A stretch of DNA of 64,000 nucleotides, taken from the NCBI GenBank assembly GCA_002295635.1, contig DBHK01000022.1, positions 47,400 to 111,399 of the forward strand, written 5' to 3'. The notes under the pieces are model-generated. The model ran no database searches, had not been told where the DNA came from, and saw nothing but the letters and a program-made list of their open reading frames with translations. The stretch comes from UBA830 sp002295635 (lineage in GTDB: Bacteria; Pseudomonadota; Alphaproteobacteria; MPNO01; UBA830). Positions 53,642-63,951 of the stretch are shown piece after piece (position 1 is the stretch's first letter; the number at the start of each line of letters is the position of its first letter). Made by a program: the position numbers and the translations under genes.

Positions 53642-54529
53642 TTAGAGACCCAACACTGCCCGAATGCCAATCCGGTAATTCGGGAAGGCTAGTTTCACGC
53701 CAAGTTCAGTTTTTATTAGATTGTTATGCACTCGCCTATTTTCGGCCCAGAAAGTTTTTACCATTGGTGACATTTCGGCTTCCTCTATGGGGATAAGAGG
53801 TGGTGGAGCTACCCCCAAAAGACCACACACATAAGATGTCACATCTGCCGGGGCTGCCGGCTCATCATCGCACACGTTGTATATACCACCCGCTCGAGGA
53901 CTCGCGATAGAAGCCGACAGAATTGTCGCTATATCCTCGACATGAATCCGTGAGAATACCTGTCCTGGCTTAAAAATTCGTCGCGCAGTTCCCTCTTTTA
54001 CTTGGTCCACAATCGACCTTCCGGGGCCATAGATTCCGGCGAGTCGAAAAATGTGGGTTGCAATTCCTTGGCGCGCGCCCCAGTCCAGCCAAGTGCTCTC
54101 AGCATTTACGCGCCGCTGGGTTCGAGAGCTGCCGGGTTGTAGTTTAGACGTTTCATCAACCCATCCGCCATCACGGTTTCCATAAACACCCGTAGTGGAT
54201 AGGTATCCGATCCATTTTACCGATGTGGTTTCTGCAATTAGGTCGGCGTGATGGAGAAATGTTGAATCACATTCCTCGTCGGGGGGAATAGATAGTAAAA
54301 CATGGGTCGCGCCATTCAGGAGGTCTGGCGGGTCCATCGGTACTGAGCCATTAAAAATTGCGGCCTTTATACCCAAAGCTGCCAGAGCGCGTCGGCGATC
54401 CCGACCACGACAGGTACCTCGAATTTGCCATCCCTCCGTATCAAGGCGTCGGGAAAGCGACATGGCCGTATATCCCAAGCCGAAACAGAACAACACGCCA
54501 GGTGTTGGGGGAGCCGTTGAAATTGCCAA
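53642..54529 (-). CDS. NAD(P)-dependent SDR/epimerase-like protein
   Basis: A 295-residue extended or atypical short-chain dehydrogenase. The N-terminal Rossmann loop is FCFGLGYTAMSLSRRL, the catalytic region includes YLSTTGVYGNRDGGW with the Tyr, and the C-terminal part has the IHVEDIATIL pattern. Related proteins are annotated as SDR-family YeeZ-like reductases; the substrate is not known. It converges on the alpha/beta hydrolase. The GST gene lies about 400 bases upstream, beyond an unassigned gap. Confidence 0.82.
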   Translation of the reverse strand: MAISTAPPTPGVLFCFGLGYTAMSLSRRLDTEGWQIRGTCRGRDRRRALAALGIKAAIFNGSVPMDPPDLLNGATHVLLSIPPDEECDSTFLHHADLIAETTSVKWIGYLSTTGVYGNRDGGWVDETSKLQPGSSRTQRRVNAESTWLDWGARQGIATHIFRLAGIYGPGRSIVDQVKEGTARRIFKPGQVFSRIHVEDIATILSASIASPRAGGIYNVCDDEPAAPADVTSYVCGLLGVAPPPLIPIEEAEMSPMVKTFWAENRRVHNNLIKTELGVKLAFPNYRIGIRAVLGL

Positions 54530-54928
54530 GAGACTTGCCCTCCGCGTTGGTGATCACAAATTTAGGCATTATGAGGATATCTCGGCAAGACCCACGCAAT
54601 TATTAGCTAATTACTTTGGTCTTGAAGGCGGGTTTTTTGCCTTATTATACACCCGCTAGTATCTCAGGACTGGCCCCAGCCTGTTAATTCCAATGCACTT
54701 TTCGCGTGCTTGACCTCCTACGCTGATTGTATGTTACTCGCCCTAAGTGTATCCCGGATAGGAGTGTTGGACATCAACTTACCCGCCGAAATATGCGACG
54801 GTTATGCAACCAAAAAAACATCGGACGGAGATCATTATACGTATTTCGCTGGATTACCTCAGCCGATCGGTTTGGTCTGATGTGCGACGGTAGTGGGATC
54901 GGCGAAAACTAACGGTAAAAGGAATTGG
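54530..54928. other. Unassigned gap between SDR and GST genes
   Basis: This 399-base gap has no gene I can support. Short plus-strand frames occur (a 65-codon one ending at 54659 that overlaps the SDR start, and a 49-codon one 54731-54880), with no ribosome site or recognised family. A short hairpin AAGGC / GCCTT lies near 54627-54645. Confidence 0.3.
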
Positions 54929-55597
54929 TTAGAAATCTAAATCTGCGTAGTGCTTTGGCGGTGGCTCGCCTGGAATATGATCGGCTAGAATTGCCCGAAA
55001 AGACGGGCGTGATTTGAGTTTAGCGTACCATTGACGTGCCGGTTCATGGTCTGCCCAAGGTACGTCATCGATATAGTCGAGGCAAGATAGGTGGGCACCA
55101 GCGGCTATATCCGCCATGGAAAAGTCTTCCCCACCGAGCCAATTACGACGTTCGGTAAGCCATGCGATATAGTCTAAGTGAATATGGAAATTTTCGCGGC
55201 CGGCGCGGATAGCTCGGGAATTAGGAGCACCTTTGCGCATAAGCCGCTTCATGAGTTTCTCGCCGACTAGGTTTTCAGTGACCTCCACGTTGAACTTGAT
55301 ATCGAACCAGGCGATGAGGCGGCGAATTTCCGCCCTTTCTGATGCCCCCCCTGGATATAGCGGCGGATCAGGGCAGATTTCCTCTAAGTATTCGGCAATA
55401 GCACCGGAGTCAGAAATTACCGGCCCGCCGTCCTCCACGAGAACTGGAATGTCGCAGGCTGGGTTCAGTGCCAAGAACTCGGCCCGTCTTTCCATAGGAT
55501 TCTCCGATTTCAGTTCGAAGTCGAGTTTCTTTTCGGCTAACGCGATACGCGCTTTGCGGCAGAAAGGCGATAGCCAGAGATGATAGAGTGTGCGCAT
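54929..55597 (-). CDS. Glutathione S-transferase
   Basis: A 222-residue GST. The N-terminal thioredoxin-like domain begins TLYHLWLSPFCRKARIAL, with the Ser/Cys position SPFC, and includes the cis-Pro motif IPVLVEDGG and DSGAIAEYLEE that bind glutathione. The helical C-terminal domain has FSMADIAAGAHLSC with the N-capping Ser/Asp. Substrate class is not predictable. It is on the same strand as gltB but 67 bases downstream. Confidence 0.93.
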   Translation of the reverse strand: MRTLYHLWLSPFCRKARIALAEKKLDFELKSENPMERRAEFLALNPACDIPVLVEDGGPVISDSGAIAEYLEEICPDPPLYPGGASERAEIRRLIAWFDIKFNVEVTENLVGEKLMKRLMRKGAPNSRAIRAGRENFHIHLDYIAWLTERRNWLGGEDFSMADIAAGAHLSCLDYIDDVPWADHEPARQWYAKLKSRPSFRAILADHIPGEPPPKHYADLDF

Positions 55598-55664
55598 CGA
55601 CAGTCAGTCTACCCAAAGCGCCGCGTCTCGGAAATGGCTGGCTTCAAGCCGCCTTGCGAGGCAA

Positions 55665-58600
55665 CTAAGCCCGCAATTCGTGGCTTTGTCCCAAGGTGAC
55701 TGGTTGTTCATATCGATGGATCATCTCCGTTGGAACCACCTGCCAGAACCTCTCGCGTTCGGTGTTCCAGTGATTTAGCATTTGTTCAGCGAAAGTGGAC
55801 TGGGTTTCCCGCTGATGTTCTTCGATTGCGCGCTTAAGTACGTCCTCCCAATAGGAGGTCTGAATGCGCTGATACATGACAGTGTCATCATTAACATGAT
55901 CGACGAATGAATCCTCCGAGTCGTAGACGTAAGCCATACCACCAGTCATGCCGGCGCCGAAATTATCGCCAACAGCGCCTAGGATCACCACTATTCCATT
56001 AGTCATGTATTCGCAGCCATTTGATCCGCAACCTTCGACTACGACTTCGGCGCCGGAGTTACGAACAGCGAACCGTTCACCAGCTTGCCCGGCAGCGAAA
56101 AGCTTACCGCCGGTGGCACCATAGAGAACGGTATTACCAATTATGGTGTTATCGTTGGATTTCCGAGGGGCCGCTGTTGGTGGGCGCACCACAATGGTTC
56201 CCCCCGAAAGACCTTTGCCGACATAATCATTGGCGTCTCCAAAAACCTCAAGCTTTAGCCCCTGTACAGAAAATGCGCCGAGGGATTGCCCAGCAGAGCC
56301 GCGTAGTCGAACCGTGATGTGGCCAGGCTGAAGACCCTGCATTCCGAATCGACGCGTAATTAGAGAAGAGATCTTGGTGCCAATAGCGCGTTGGGTGTTT
56401 CGGACATTGTATTGAAGTTGCATTTTCTCGCCATCTTCCAGCGCTGAACGGGCGTCTTCAATCATTTGGGCATCTAGTGTTTCGGGCACTTCGTTTCGGC
56501 CCGCGATCGTGCAGTAATGTGCACTATCACCAGGATCTGCCTGAACTAACAACGGATTTAGATCAAGATCGTCTAGATGTGGGCTGCCGCGACTTACTTG
56601 GGTCAAGAGTTCGGTGTGCCCGATTACCTCCTCAATCGAGCGCGCACCGAGAGACGAAAGAATTTCTCGCACCTCTTCAGCGATGAAGCTAAACAAATTG
56701 ACGACCTTTTCTGGAGTGCCAATGAATTTTTCACGCAACTTGTCATTTTGAGTGCAAACTCCTACAGGGCAGGTATTCGAATGACATTGGCGCACCATTA
56801 TACAACCCATAGCGACCAACGAAGCTGTCCCGATCCCGAACTCTTCTGCGCCTAGAAGTGCGGCGATTACAACGTCGCGTCCGGTTCGGAATCCGCCATC
56901 AGTCCGAAGAACTACCCGGTGGCGCAGCTGATTCAGTGTAAGAACCTGATGTACTTCGGACAGTCCCATTTCCCAGGGTAGGCCGGCATATTTGATCGAA
57001 GACTGTGGACTGGCCCCAGTACCACCAGAATGTCCCGAAACTAGGATCGTATCTGCGTGCGCCTTAGCGACCCCTGCGGCGATGGTACCTATTCCTGTCT
57101 GCGCAACAAGTTTAACACATACCTTGGCATCCGGATTAATCTGCTTAAGATCGTAGATCAATTGTGCGAGATCCTCGATCGAATATATATCGTGATGCGG
57201 CGGGGGCGAGATAAGGGTTACACCGGGCGTGGAATGCCGTAATTTGGCGATCATTTCCGATACTTTGATACCGGGTAGTTGTCCCCCTTCGCCGGGTTTG
57301 GCCCCCTGTGCTAGCTTGATTTCTATCTCACGGCAATTGTTGAGGTATTCAGCTGTGACCCCAAACCGGCCGGAAGCGACCTGTTTTATGGCACTAGACG
57401 CGTTGTCGCCGTTAGGTCTTGGTTTGTAACGGGCCGGGTCCTCGCCGCCCTCGCCGGAGTCTGACTTGGCGCCAATTCGGTTCATGGCGATCGATAAAGT
57501 TTCGTGTGCCTCTGGACTGAGGGCACCCAAAGATATACCAGGCGATACGAGCCGCTTGCGGATCTCGGTGATTGACTCTACTTCTTCGATCGGCACTGGG
57601 GTCTGCTTGGGATCGAATTCCATCAGGTCACGTAGGCTGATCGGGGCTGATTTGTTTACTGCTTCCGCATATTTTTTGAATGTAGCGAAGGAGTCTGTTG
57701 CGACCGCCTGTTGCAAGGTATGCATCTGCTTGCCGTCGAATCCGTGCGTCTCTCCGCTTTGGCGATATCGATATATACCGCCTATTGGCAACGCCATGAT
57801 CTCCTGATCAAATGCGCGTTCGTGAAGTTCTTGGACTTTACGTTGAAGACCTGATAGCCCGATACCTGAAATTCGCGAAGTCATACCGGGGAAATAACTC
57901 GAGACTAGCCAACGACTTAGGCCGACGGCCTCGAATTTATAAGCGCCGCGATAGCTGGATAGGATAGAGATACCCATCTTGGACATGATCTTGAGTAGTC
58001 CTTGATCGACTGCCTCACGGTATCGCTGCACGCAGTCGAACAGCGGCACTTCCCCAAACAAGCCACGGCGATGGCGGTCGATTATAGTCTCCTGTGCAAG
58101 ATAGGCATTGACCGTTGAGGCCCCGACACCGATCAGAACGGCAAAGTAATGAGTGTCTATACATTCCGCGGACCGGACATTGATGGATGTATAGGTACGG
58201 AGCGCTTGATCTATAAGATGCGTATGAACTGCCGCTGTCGCCAAGATCATGGGTATAGAGGCGCGTTCTGGGCTTATATTACAATCCGACAGGACTAGGT
58301 GGGCTGCACCACCGCGCACCGCATCCTCGGCGATTCTTTGTAGTTTATAAATCGCCCGCCTTAGGGCATGTTCGCCCTTTCCTGGACGAAACGTACAGTC
58401 TAGTTCAACTGCGGTGGTCCCCATATATTCGCGCATAGCTGAAAAACTAGCATTCGACAGAACCGGGCTGTCGAGCTGTAGTAGCCGTGTCTGGCTTTCG
58501 TTTTCGTCCAATATGTTTCCTAGGTTTCCTAGCCGGGTTTTCAGGCTCATCACCCTGTATTCACGAAGCGAGTCAATGGGCGGGTTTGTGACCTGGCTAA

Positions 58601-60227
58601 AAGATTGACGAAAGAAATGATGCAGTCCGCGATACTGATCTGATAGAACAGCCAGCGGGGTATCGTCTCCCATCGAACCCGTGGCCTCCTTTGCATCTTC
58701 AACCATTGGCTGAAGTAAAAGTTCCAATTCTTCCAGCGTATAGCCGGCGGCGACTTGTCGGCGCCGTAATTCGTCGCCAGTGAATTTTGCGTCGGCTGCT
58801 TGTTCCGGGCGGATGACGGCATCAATCGGTTTCATATTTTTAGACCATTCGCCAAATGGTTGAGACGTCGCAAGCTCTTGTTTAAGTTCCGCGTCGCGGT
58901 AGAGTTTGCCCTCGGCCATATCTACAGCAATCATTTGCCCTGGGCCCAAGCGGCCTTTTTCGATAATCTCCGTTTCCCGAATCGGCACCATCCCGGATTC
59001 GGATCCCATGATTAGGAGGCCTTCGGCGGTGACAGTGTATCGCATCGGCCTTAGGCCGTTTCGGTCGACGCCTCCGAGCACCCAGCGACCATCCGTTGCG
59101 GTAATTGCCGCGGGGCCATCCCAAGGTTCCACTACGCAGTTACAGTAACTATAAAAATCGCGGAGTTTTTGACTCATAGATGTTTTGTGCGACCAAGCGT
59201 CGGGGATCAGCAGACACTTTGCCATTGGAGCGGTCCTTCCGCCGCGGACCAGCAACTCAAAGGCGTTATCCAGAGAGGCTGAATCTGAGTTACCCGGCGC
59301 GATGATGGGCTTGATATCCTCTATATATTTTCCGAATGCATTGTTCGTCAGCCGCGTTTCATGGCTACGCATCCAGTTTACGTTTCCGGAAAGTGTGTTG
59401 ATTTCGCCGTTATGTGCCAACATTCGAAACGGTTGCGCTAGCCGCCATGTTGGGAAGGTATTTGTTGAATACCGTTGGTGGTAAAGCGCGAAACGCGATA
59501 CGAATCGTTCATCCAGCAGGTCAGGATAAAATGCTGATAGTTGTTCGGCTAGGAACATACCTTTGTATATCAGCGATCGGCACGACAGAGAGCAAATATA
59601 GAAATCGGGGATGTTCTCCTCCCGGGAACGGTTCTCTATTCTCTTGCGGATAATGAATAGATCTCTCTCAAATTTCTCCATATCAACATCAGTTGGACCC
59701 TCTATCATTATCTGCTCGATTTCTGGGCGCGTTGCTGATGCTTTATCTCCTAGCGCCGAGAGATCGATTGGCACTTGGCGCCAGCCATAAATCGGGTAGC
59801 CAAACTTTAAAATCTCTGCCTCGACAATAAAGCGGCACCGTTCTTGCGCTTCTAGATCTGTACGCGGGAGGAACGACATGCCGACCGCAATCGGTCCGTC
59901 GCTGGCGGTATGTCCTGTCCGCCCAACGTGATCGCGGAAGAAATCTTGTGGGATTTCCACTAGTATGCCGGCGCCGTCTCCAGTCATACCATCGGCGTCG
60001 ACCGCACCGCGGTGCCATAACGCCTTCAAGGCCTCGATTCCGGCCTCTACGACCTGTCGGCTAGGTTTTCCGTCCATGGCTGCGACTAGGCCGACACCGC
60101 AAGCGTCGCGTCCGTCGGTTTCGACAAACGCATCATTCTTCAGCCGTGCAGCGTCTCGCTCGAAGCGGTTGACGAAAGCCTTGGCTGCTGTGAAGGGGGT
60201 CCTAGGTGTGTTTTTCAGGTTGCTCAT
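55665..60227 (-). CDS. gltB: Glutamate synthase (NADPH) large subunit
   Basis: Makes glutamate from glutamine and 2-oxoglutarate. The amidotransferase nucleophile is Cys43 in DACGVGLVAAMDG, exposed after removal of a 42-residue propeptide. The FMN barrel includes SGHSGGTGASP, and the 3Fe-4S cluster cysteines lie in MGCIMVRQCHSNTCPVGVC. The C-terminal beta-helix domain follows. Length is 1520, typical of bacterial GOGAT. gltD is just upstream, 5 bases away, so they form a gltD-gltB operon. Confidence 0.97.
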   Translation of the reverse strand: MSNLKNTPRTPFTAAKAFVNRFERDAARLKNDAFVETDGRDACGVGLVAAMDGKPSRQVVEAGIEALKALWHRGAVDADGMTGDGAGILVEIPQDFFRDHVGRTGHTASDGPIAVGMSFLPRTDLEAQERCRFIVEAEILKFGYPIYGWRQVPIDLSALGDKASATRPEIEQIMIEGPTDVDMEKFERDLFIIRKRIENRSREENIPDFYICSLSCRSLIYKGMFLAEQLSAFYPDLLDERFVSRFALYHQRYSTNTFPTWRLAQPFRMLAHNGEINTLSGNVNWMRSHETRLTNNAFGKYIEDIKPIIAPGNSDSASLDNAFELLVRGGRTAPMAKCLLIPDAWSHKTSMSQKLRDFYSYCNCVVEPWDGPAAITATDGRWVLGGVDRNGLRPMRYTVTAEGLLIMGSESGMVPIRETEIIEKGRLGPGQMIAVDMAEGKLYRDAELKQELATSQPFGEWSKNMKPIDAVIRPEQAADAKFTGDELRRRQVAAGYTLEELELLLQPMVEDAKEATGSMGDDTPLAVLSDQYRGLHHFFRQSFSQVTNPPIDSLREYRVMSLKTRLGNLGNILDENESQTRLLQLDSPVLSNASFSAMREYMGTTAVELDCTFRPGKGEHALRRAIYKLQRIAEDAVRGGAAHLVLSDCNISPERASIPMILATAAVHTHLIDQALRTYTSINVRSAECIDTHYFAVLIGVGASTVNAYLAQETIIDRHRRGLFGEVPLFDCVQRYREAVDQGLLKIMSKMGISILSSYRGAYKFEAVGLSRWLVSSYFPGMTSRISGIGLSGLQRKVQELHERAFDQEIMALPIGGIYRYRQSGETHGFDGKQMHTLQQAVATDSFATFKKYAEAVNKSAPISLRDLMEFDPKQTPVPIEEVESITEIRKRLVSPGISLGALSPEAHETLSIAMNRIGAKSDSGEGGEDPARYKPRPNGDNASSAIKQVASGRFGVTAEYLNNCREIEIKLAQGAKPGEGGQLPGIKVSEMIAKLRHSTPGVTLISPPPHHDIYSIEDLAQLIYDLKQINPDAKVCVKLVAQTGIGTIAAGVAKAHADTILVSGHSGGTGASPQSSIKYAGLPWEMGLSEVHQVLTLNQLRHRVVLRTDGGFRTGRDVVIAALLGAEEFGIGTASLVAMGCIMVRQCHSNTCPVGVCTQNDKLREKFIGTPEKVVNLFSFIAEEVREILSSLGARSIEEVIGHTELLTQVSRGSPHLDDLDLNPLLVQADPGDSAHYCTIAGRNEVPETLDAQMIEDARSALEDGEKMQLQYNVRNTQRAIGTKISSLITRRFGMQGLQPGHITVRLRGSAGQSLGAFSVQGLKLEVFGDANDYVGKGLSGGTIVVRPPTAAPRKSNDNTIIGNTVLYGATGGKLFAAGQAGERFAVRNSGAEVVVEGCGSNGCEYMTNGIVVILGAVGDNFGAGMTGGMAYVYDSEDSFVDHVNDDTVMYQRIQTSYWEDVLKRAIEEHQRETQSTFAEQMLNHWNTERERFWQVVPTEMIHRYEQPVTLGQSHELRA

Positions 60228-60232
60228 ACCTG

Positions 60233-61669
60233 TTACTCCGCAGCGATGGCAGTTACGTTTGCCTTAATATAAGCGTGGATACCCTCAGCAGCGTCGCGCC
60301 CATCCCGGATTCCCCAGACGACAAGAGACGCGCCACGTACGATATCTCCGGCGGCAAACACACCATCTAGGTTCGTCATCATAGTACGGTGATTAGTCCG
60401 AACGGTTCCCCATTTTGTGACCTGAAGCTCAGGCGCGTTGAACAGTGTTGGTAGATCTTCGGGATCGAATCCAAGAGCCTTGATCGCAAGATCCGCCTCG
60501 GCGTTGAATCCGGAGCCGGGGATAAGTTCCGGGGTTTGACGCCCGGACGAATCGGGTACACCGAGATGGATGCGCTGGGCGCGAACTGCTGCGACAGTTT
60601 TGTCGCCGAGGAATGCTTCGGGTGCTGCCAACCAAGAGAACTCCACGCCCTCTTCCTCGGCATACTGCACCTCTCGGCGGGAGCCTGGCATATTTGCTTG
60701 ATCACGGCGATATAGGCAGGTCACGGAGCTAGCACCTTGACGAACTGCTGTCCGTACACAATCCATAGCCGTATCTCCACCACCTATTACGACGATCTTT
60801 TTGTTCTCCGCGTTGAGGCTACCGTCTTCAAATGCAGGGACGGTATCGCCTAATCCCTTGCGGTTGGAGGAAATCAAAAAGTCTAGTGCCGGGACGACAT
60901 TGTCGAGCCCAACGCCAGGAACTTTTAGGTCCCGCGCTTTGTACACGCCTGTTGCGATGAGCACGGCGTCGTGGCGGTCGCGAATTTCCTGAAGTGTTGC
61001 ATCTCGGCCAACCTCGAAATTACGGTGGAACTCTACGCCCCCCATTTCTAGGAGGTCGACCCGGCGTTGCACTATTTCTTTTTCCAGTTTGAAGTTTGGA
61101 ATGCCGTAAATTAGGAGGCCGCCCATACGGTCATGGCGGTCATAGACATGTATTCTATAACCTTTCCGGCGTAACTGTTCTGCTGCCGCCATTCCGGCAG
61201 GGCCGCTGCCAATAATTCCTACAGACATCTCGAGTTCGAAAGGTGGCGAGACTGGTTTTACCCAACCGCGTTCGAACGCAGTATCAGTAATATATTTCTC
61301 GACCGAACCGATTGTGACTGTCCCGTGTCCTGATTGTTCAATGACGCAGTTACCCTCGCAGAGGCGGTCCTGCGGACAGATGCGGCCACAAATTTCCGGT
61401 AAGTTGTTGGTGCCAGAGGATACCTCAAACGCTTCCTCAAGTCGGCCTTCCGCTGTGAGCTTAAGCCAATCAGGTATGTTGTTGTGAACTGGGCAGTGGA
61501 CCTGACAGAAGGGTACTCCGCATTGCGAGCACCTACTGGCCTGCTCGGCCGCAGAGTCCGGCCTGTAGCGGTTGTAGATTTCTTCGAAATCCTCCCGGCG
61601 CTGTTCTGCGGCGCGTTTCCCAGGCATTTCCTGAGAGATGTCGACGAACTGAAGCATTGTGTTGGCCAT
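60233..61669 (-). CDS. gltD: Glutamate synthase small subunit
   Basis: NADPH-oxidising FAD and iron-sulfur subunit that feeds electrons to GltB. The N-terminal 4Fe-4S cysteines are in CSQCGVPFCQVHCP and CGRICPQDRLCEGNC. The FAD motif is GIIGSGPAGMAAAEQL and the NADPH motif is VVIGGGDTAMDC. I used ATG 61669 (478 residues, MANTMLQFVD), preceded by GGGGA, because the frame up to 61747 lacks family sequence. It heads the gltD-gltB operon and is divergent from uppP. Confidence 0.96.
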   Translation of the reverse strand: MANTMLQFVDISQEMPGKRAAEQRREDFEEIYNRYRPDSAAEQASRCSQCGVPFCQVHCPVHNNIPDWLKLTAEGRLEEAFEVSSGTNNLPEICGRICPQDRLCEGNCVIEQSGHGTVTIGSVEKYITDTAFERGWVKPVSPPFELEMSVGIIGSGPAGMAAAEQLRRKGYRIHVYDRHDRMGGLLIYGIPNFKLEKEIVQRRVDLLEMGGVEFHRNFEVGRDATLQEIRDRHDAVLIATGVYKARDLKVPGVGLDNVVPALDFLISSNRKGLGDTVPAFEDGSLNAENKKIVVIGGGDTAMDCVRTAVRQGASSVTCLYRRDQANMPGSRREVQYAEEEGVEFSWLAAPEAFLGDKTVAAVRAQRIHLGVPDSSGRQTPELIPGSGFNAEADLAIKALGFDPEDLPTLFNAPELQVTKWGTVRTNHRTMMTNLDGVFAAGDIVRGASLVVWGIRDGRDAAEGIHAYIKANVTAIAAE

Positions 61670-61970
61670 ATTTCCCCACCGCGTGCCACATATTGGCGGC
61701 CGCGCCCAGCATTTCCTGTTTAGGCTGTATCTGCCATAATACCTCATCTGGGTCTTGAAGGCGAGGAGAAAATCCCCAATAGGACATATAAACTGTCTTA
61801 ATAATATCTAAAGGTATAAACTAACCCCCAGTCAGGCAAATTATGCCCTAGCATTTAACTGAATGATACCAAAATGGTACTAATAGTTTGTTTGGGTCGA
61901 CTCAGTCATTGATGTATAGAGCATTTTCATAGTTTTCGGGGCTGTTCCTCTTGCCTTTCCGGAGAAAGCA
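61670..61970. other. Divergent control region between gltD and uppP
   Basis: A 301-base region without genes. It contains an operator-like dyad TACCA-AAA-TGGTA (61867-61879) and a good purine ribosome site (GGAGAAAG) just before the uppP TTG. Promoters for both operons must lie here; none was pinned down. Confidence 0.35.
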
Positions 61971-62768
61971 TTGACGCTCATTCAGCTCACCATCATCGCC
62001 CTAATCCAGGGTATCACAGAATTCCTGCCAATTAGTTCGTCTGGCCATCTTGTCTTGATCCCGGACCTGACCGGCTGGCGAGATCAGGGCTTGATTATAG
62101 ATGTAGCGGTCCATTTGGGAACTTTGGGTGCTGTAATTATTTACTTCTGGCGAGATATTTGGATGATTCTCAAGGGCTTAATTCGACCCGGTAAAATTCG
62201 CCGAAACCAAGGTTTGAAGCTAGTCTTTCATATGTTTATCGCGACCTTACCTCTGATTATCTTCGGTGCAATAGTCTATGAACAGCTCGGTGACTCGTTG
62301 CGCAATGCCGCTGTGGTGGGCTGGGCGACTTTGGGTTTCGCGATACTACTATATCTGGCCGACCGTTATAATATAACCGTCAATCGAATTGAACATATGA
62401 CTTGGGGCCGAGCGCTTGCTATTGGTATAGCCCAAACATTAGCTCTTATTCCCGGTGCTAGTCGGGCTGGTACCAGCATTACAATGGCCCGAAGCTTGGG
62501 TTTCGAGCGGACAGAAGCTGCCCGTTTCGCGATGCTTCTGTCCATTCCTGCAATCCTCGCTGCTGGGTCAGGCGCTACGCTTAAAATAATCGAGGCCGAA
62601 ATGTTGCATTTGCTAACCGATGCGCTTTTCGCCGGCGCAATAGCATTTATCGCTTCGTTCATGGCAGTAGTATTGATGATGGCTTGGCTTAAACGAGCCA
62701 ACTTCACGCCGTTCGTGATTTATCGGATATTACTTGGAACTGCCATTCTGGTCTGGGTTTACAGCTAA
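61971..62768 (+). CDS. uppP: Undecaprenyl-diphosphatase (BacA family)
   Basis: Integral membrane enzyme that dephosphorylates undecaprenyl diphosphate, recycling the lipid carrier for peptidoglycan and O-antigen. The signatures are FLPISSSGHLVLIPDL near residue 19 and GASRAGTSITMARSLGFERTEAARF, with the catalytic Glu/Ser/Arg. About eight hydrophobic helices are visible in 265 residues. The start is TTG at 61971, preceded by GGAGAAAG; no in-frame ATG lies at the N-terminus. It links with the PBP and glycosyltransferases as envelope synthesis. Confidence 0.95.
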   Translation: MTLIQLTIIALIQGITEFLPISSSGHLVLIPDLTGWRDQGLIIDVAVHLGTLGAVIIYFWRDIWMILKGLIRPGKIRRNQGLKLVFHMFIATLPLIIFGAIVYEQLGDSLRNAAVVGWATLGFAILLYLADRYNITVNRIEHMTWGRALAIGIAQTLALIPGASRAGTSITMARSLGFERTEAARFAMLLSIPAILAAGSGATLKIIEAEMLHLLTDALFAGAIAFIASFMAVVLMMAWLKRANFTPFVIYRILLGTAILVWVYS

Positions 62769-62813
62769 GAAGGAGTGTTTTCAGCAATTTAATCTACCCC
62801 TCCCCGCTTGATG

Positions 62814-63773
62814 TTAAGAATGCCAGATGCCGCGCCTATAGCGTTGTAGATACGTTGGCAGGACAGAATCGACGCCGGTTGCCTGAATCCCTAGGTCTTT
62901 TAGACCCAGCACTTTGTCGGAAGTAATGTTATCTTTTCGAAGCAGCCTTACCTGATCTCTGGTGATTGGTGATTGGGGTCCGAAGTTCAGGGCGGAAGGT
63001 ACCGCAAAAGCGAGTTCTGCGACTGCTGCCTGAATATGGGCGACCGGAAAAGGCAACGGAAGCAGTAAACGCCGTCGTTCGATTGTCTTCAGAGTGATTT
63101 CCATCAGTTCGCGAAAAGTGAAAATGGTGGATCCACCCAGTTCGTATGTTAGGCCCGCCTTGGTAGGGTCTCCGGCTACCACAGAGACGGCTTTGGCTAC
63201 GTCACCTACATAGACCGGCTCGAACCTAGTGTGGCCACCGCCAATCAACGGAAGAAACGGCAACAATCGAGCCATCGAGGCAAATTTATTAAAAAAATCG
63301 TCCTCCGGGCCAAATACTATGCTCGGACGCAGAATCGTCGCACCCGGGAAGGATTCCTTTACCCCCTCCTCACCCAACCCCTTTGTAGAGGCATAGACAG
63401 AGTTAGACGCTGGGTTGGCGCCGATTGCCGACATTTGAACGAACGTGTCTGCCCCTGCTGCTTTTGCTGCTTTTGCCACCCTTGTGGCGCCTTCCGCCTG
63501 AAGATTGACGAAGTTTTGTGCGCGGTTGTTCTGGAGAATACCGACTAGATTGATGACCGTATCCGCGCTTTTTACAGCCGCAGCTACGGATTCATCATCC
63601 CGAATGTTCGCCGCTATTGGTACAATCTGCCCTACATCGCCCATAGGCTTCAAGAACCCAGCCCGTTCTGGGCGTCGGACGGCAGCACGTACTCGAGCAC
63701 CGGACCTCGCGATCTCACGTACTACATATCTGCCGATAAAGCCCGAAGCGCCGAAAACGGTAACGACATCCAT
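62814..63773 (-). CDS. NDUFA9-like atypical SDR (complex I accessory subunit family)
   Basis: A 319-residue NAD(P)-binding protein. The Rossmann motif is VFGASGFIGRYVVREIA at the N-terminus, followed by VNLVGILQNN, FVQMSAIGA and RPSIVFGPEDDFFNKFA. It matches the NDUFA9 / alphaproteobacterial complex I subunit family of short-chain dehydrogenases, which lacks the YxxxK catalytic pair. A structural or assembly role in complex I is inferred. I used ATG 63773; five codons upstream is an alternative. It converges on uppP. Confidence 0.88.
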   Translation of the reverse strand: MDVVTVFGASGFIGRYVVREIARSGARVRAAVRRPERAGFLKPMGDVGQIVPIAANIRDDESVAAAVKSADTVINLVGILQNNRAQNFVNLQAEGATRVAKAAKAAGADTFVQMSAIGANPASNSVYASTKGLGEEGVKESFPGATILRPSIVFGPEDDFFNKFASMARLLPFLPLIGGGHTRFEPVYVGDVAKAVSVVAGDPTKAGLTYELGGSTIFTFRELMEITLKTIERRRLLLPLPFPVAHIQAAVAELAFAVPSALNFGPQSPITRDQVRLLRKDNITSDKVLGLKDLGIQATGVDSVLPTYLQRYRRGIWHS

Positions 63774-63951
63774 AGAAGATATGCCCATGCTATTTACAGT
63801 GTATCTCGGTGCAATTCCGAAAGGGGCGAAAGAGAAGTCACGCTAATAAAGAGTGGTTAATATTGCGTCAACATATATGGCAAAATCAGTTGACATTGAC
63901 CTGAGCCAATTGCATACCCACGCTTCGTTTTGGGGTAACCGGCGAACGGAG

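Noticed and set aside
54462..54659. 65-codon plus-strand frame next to the SDR gene
   Set aside because: It overlaps the SDR start on the opposite strand and shows no family or ribosome site, although part looks coding-like.
54731..54880. 49-codon plus-strand frame in the SDR-GST gap
   Set aside because: Reads moderately coding-like but lacks a ribosome site and any recognised homology; too short to support.
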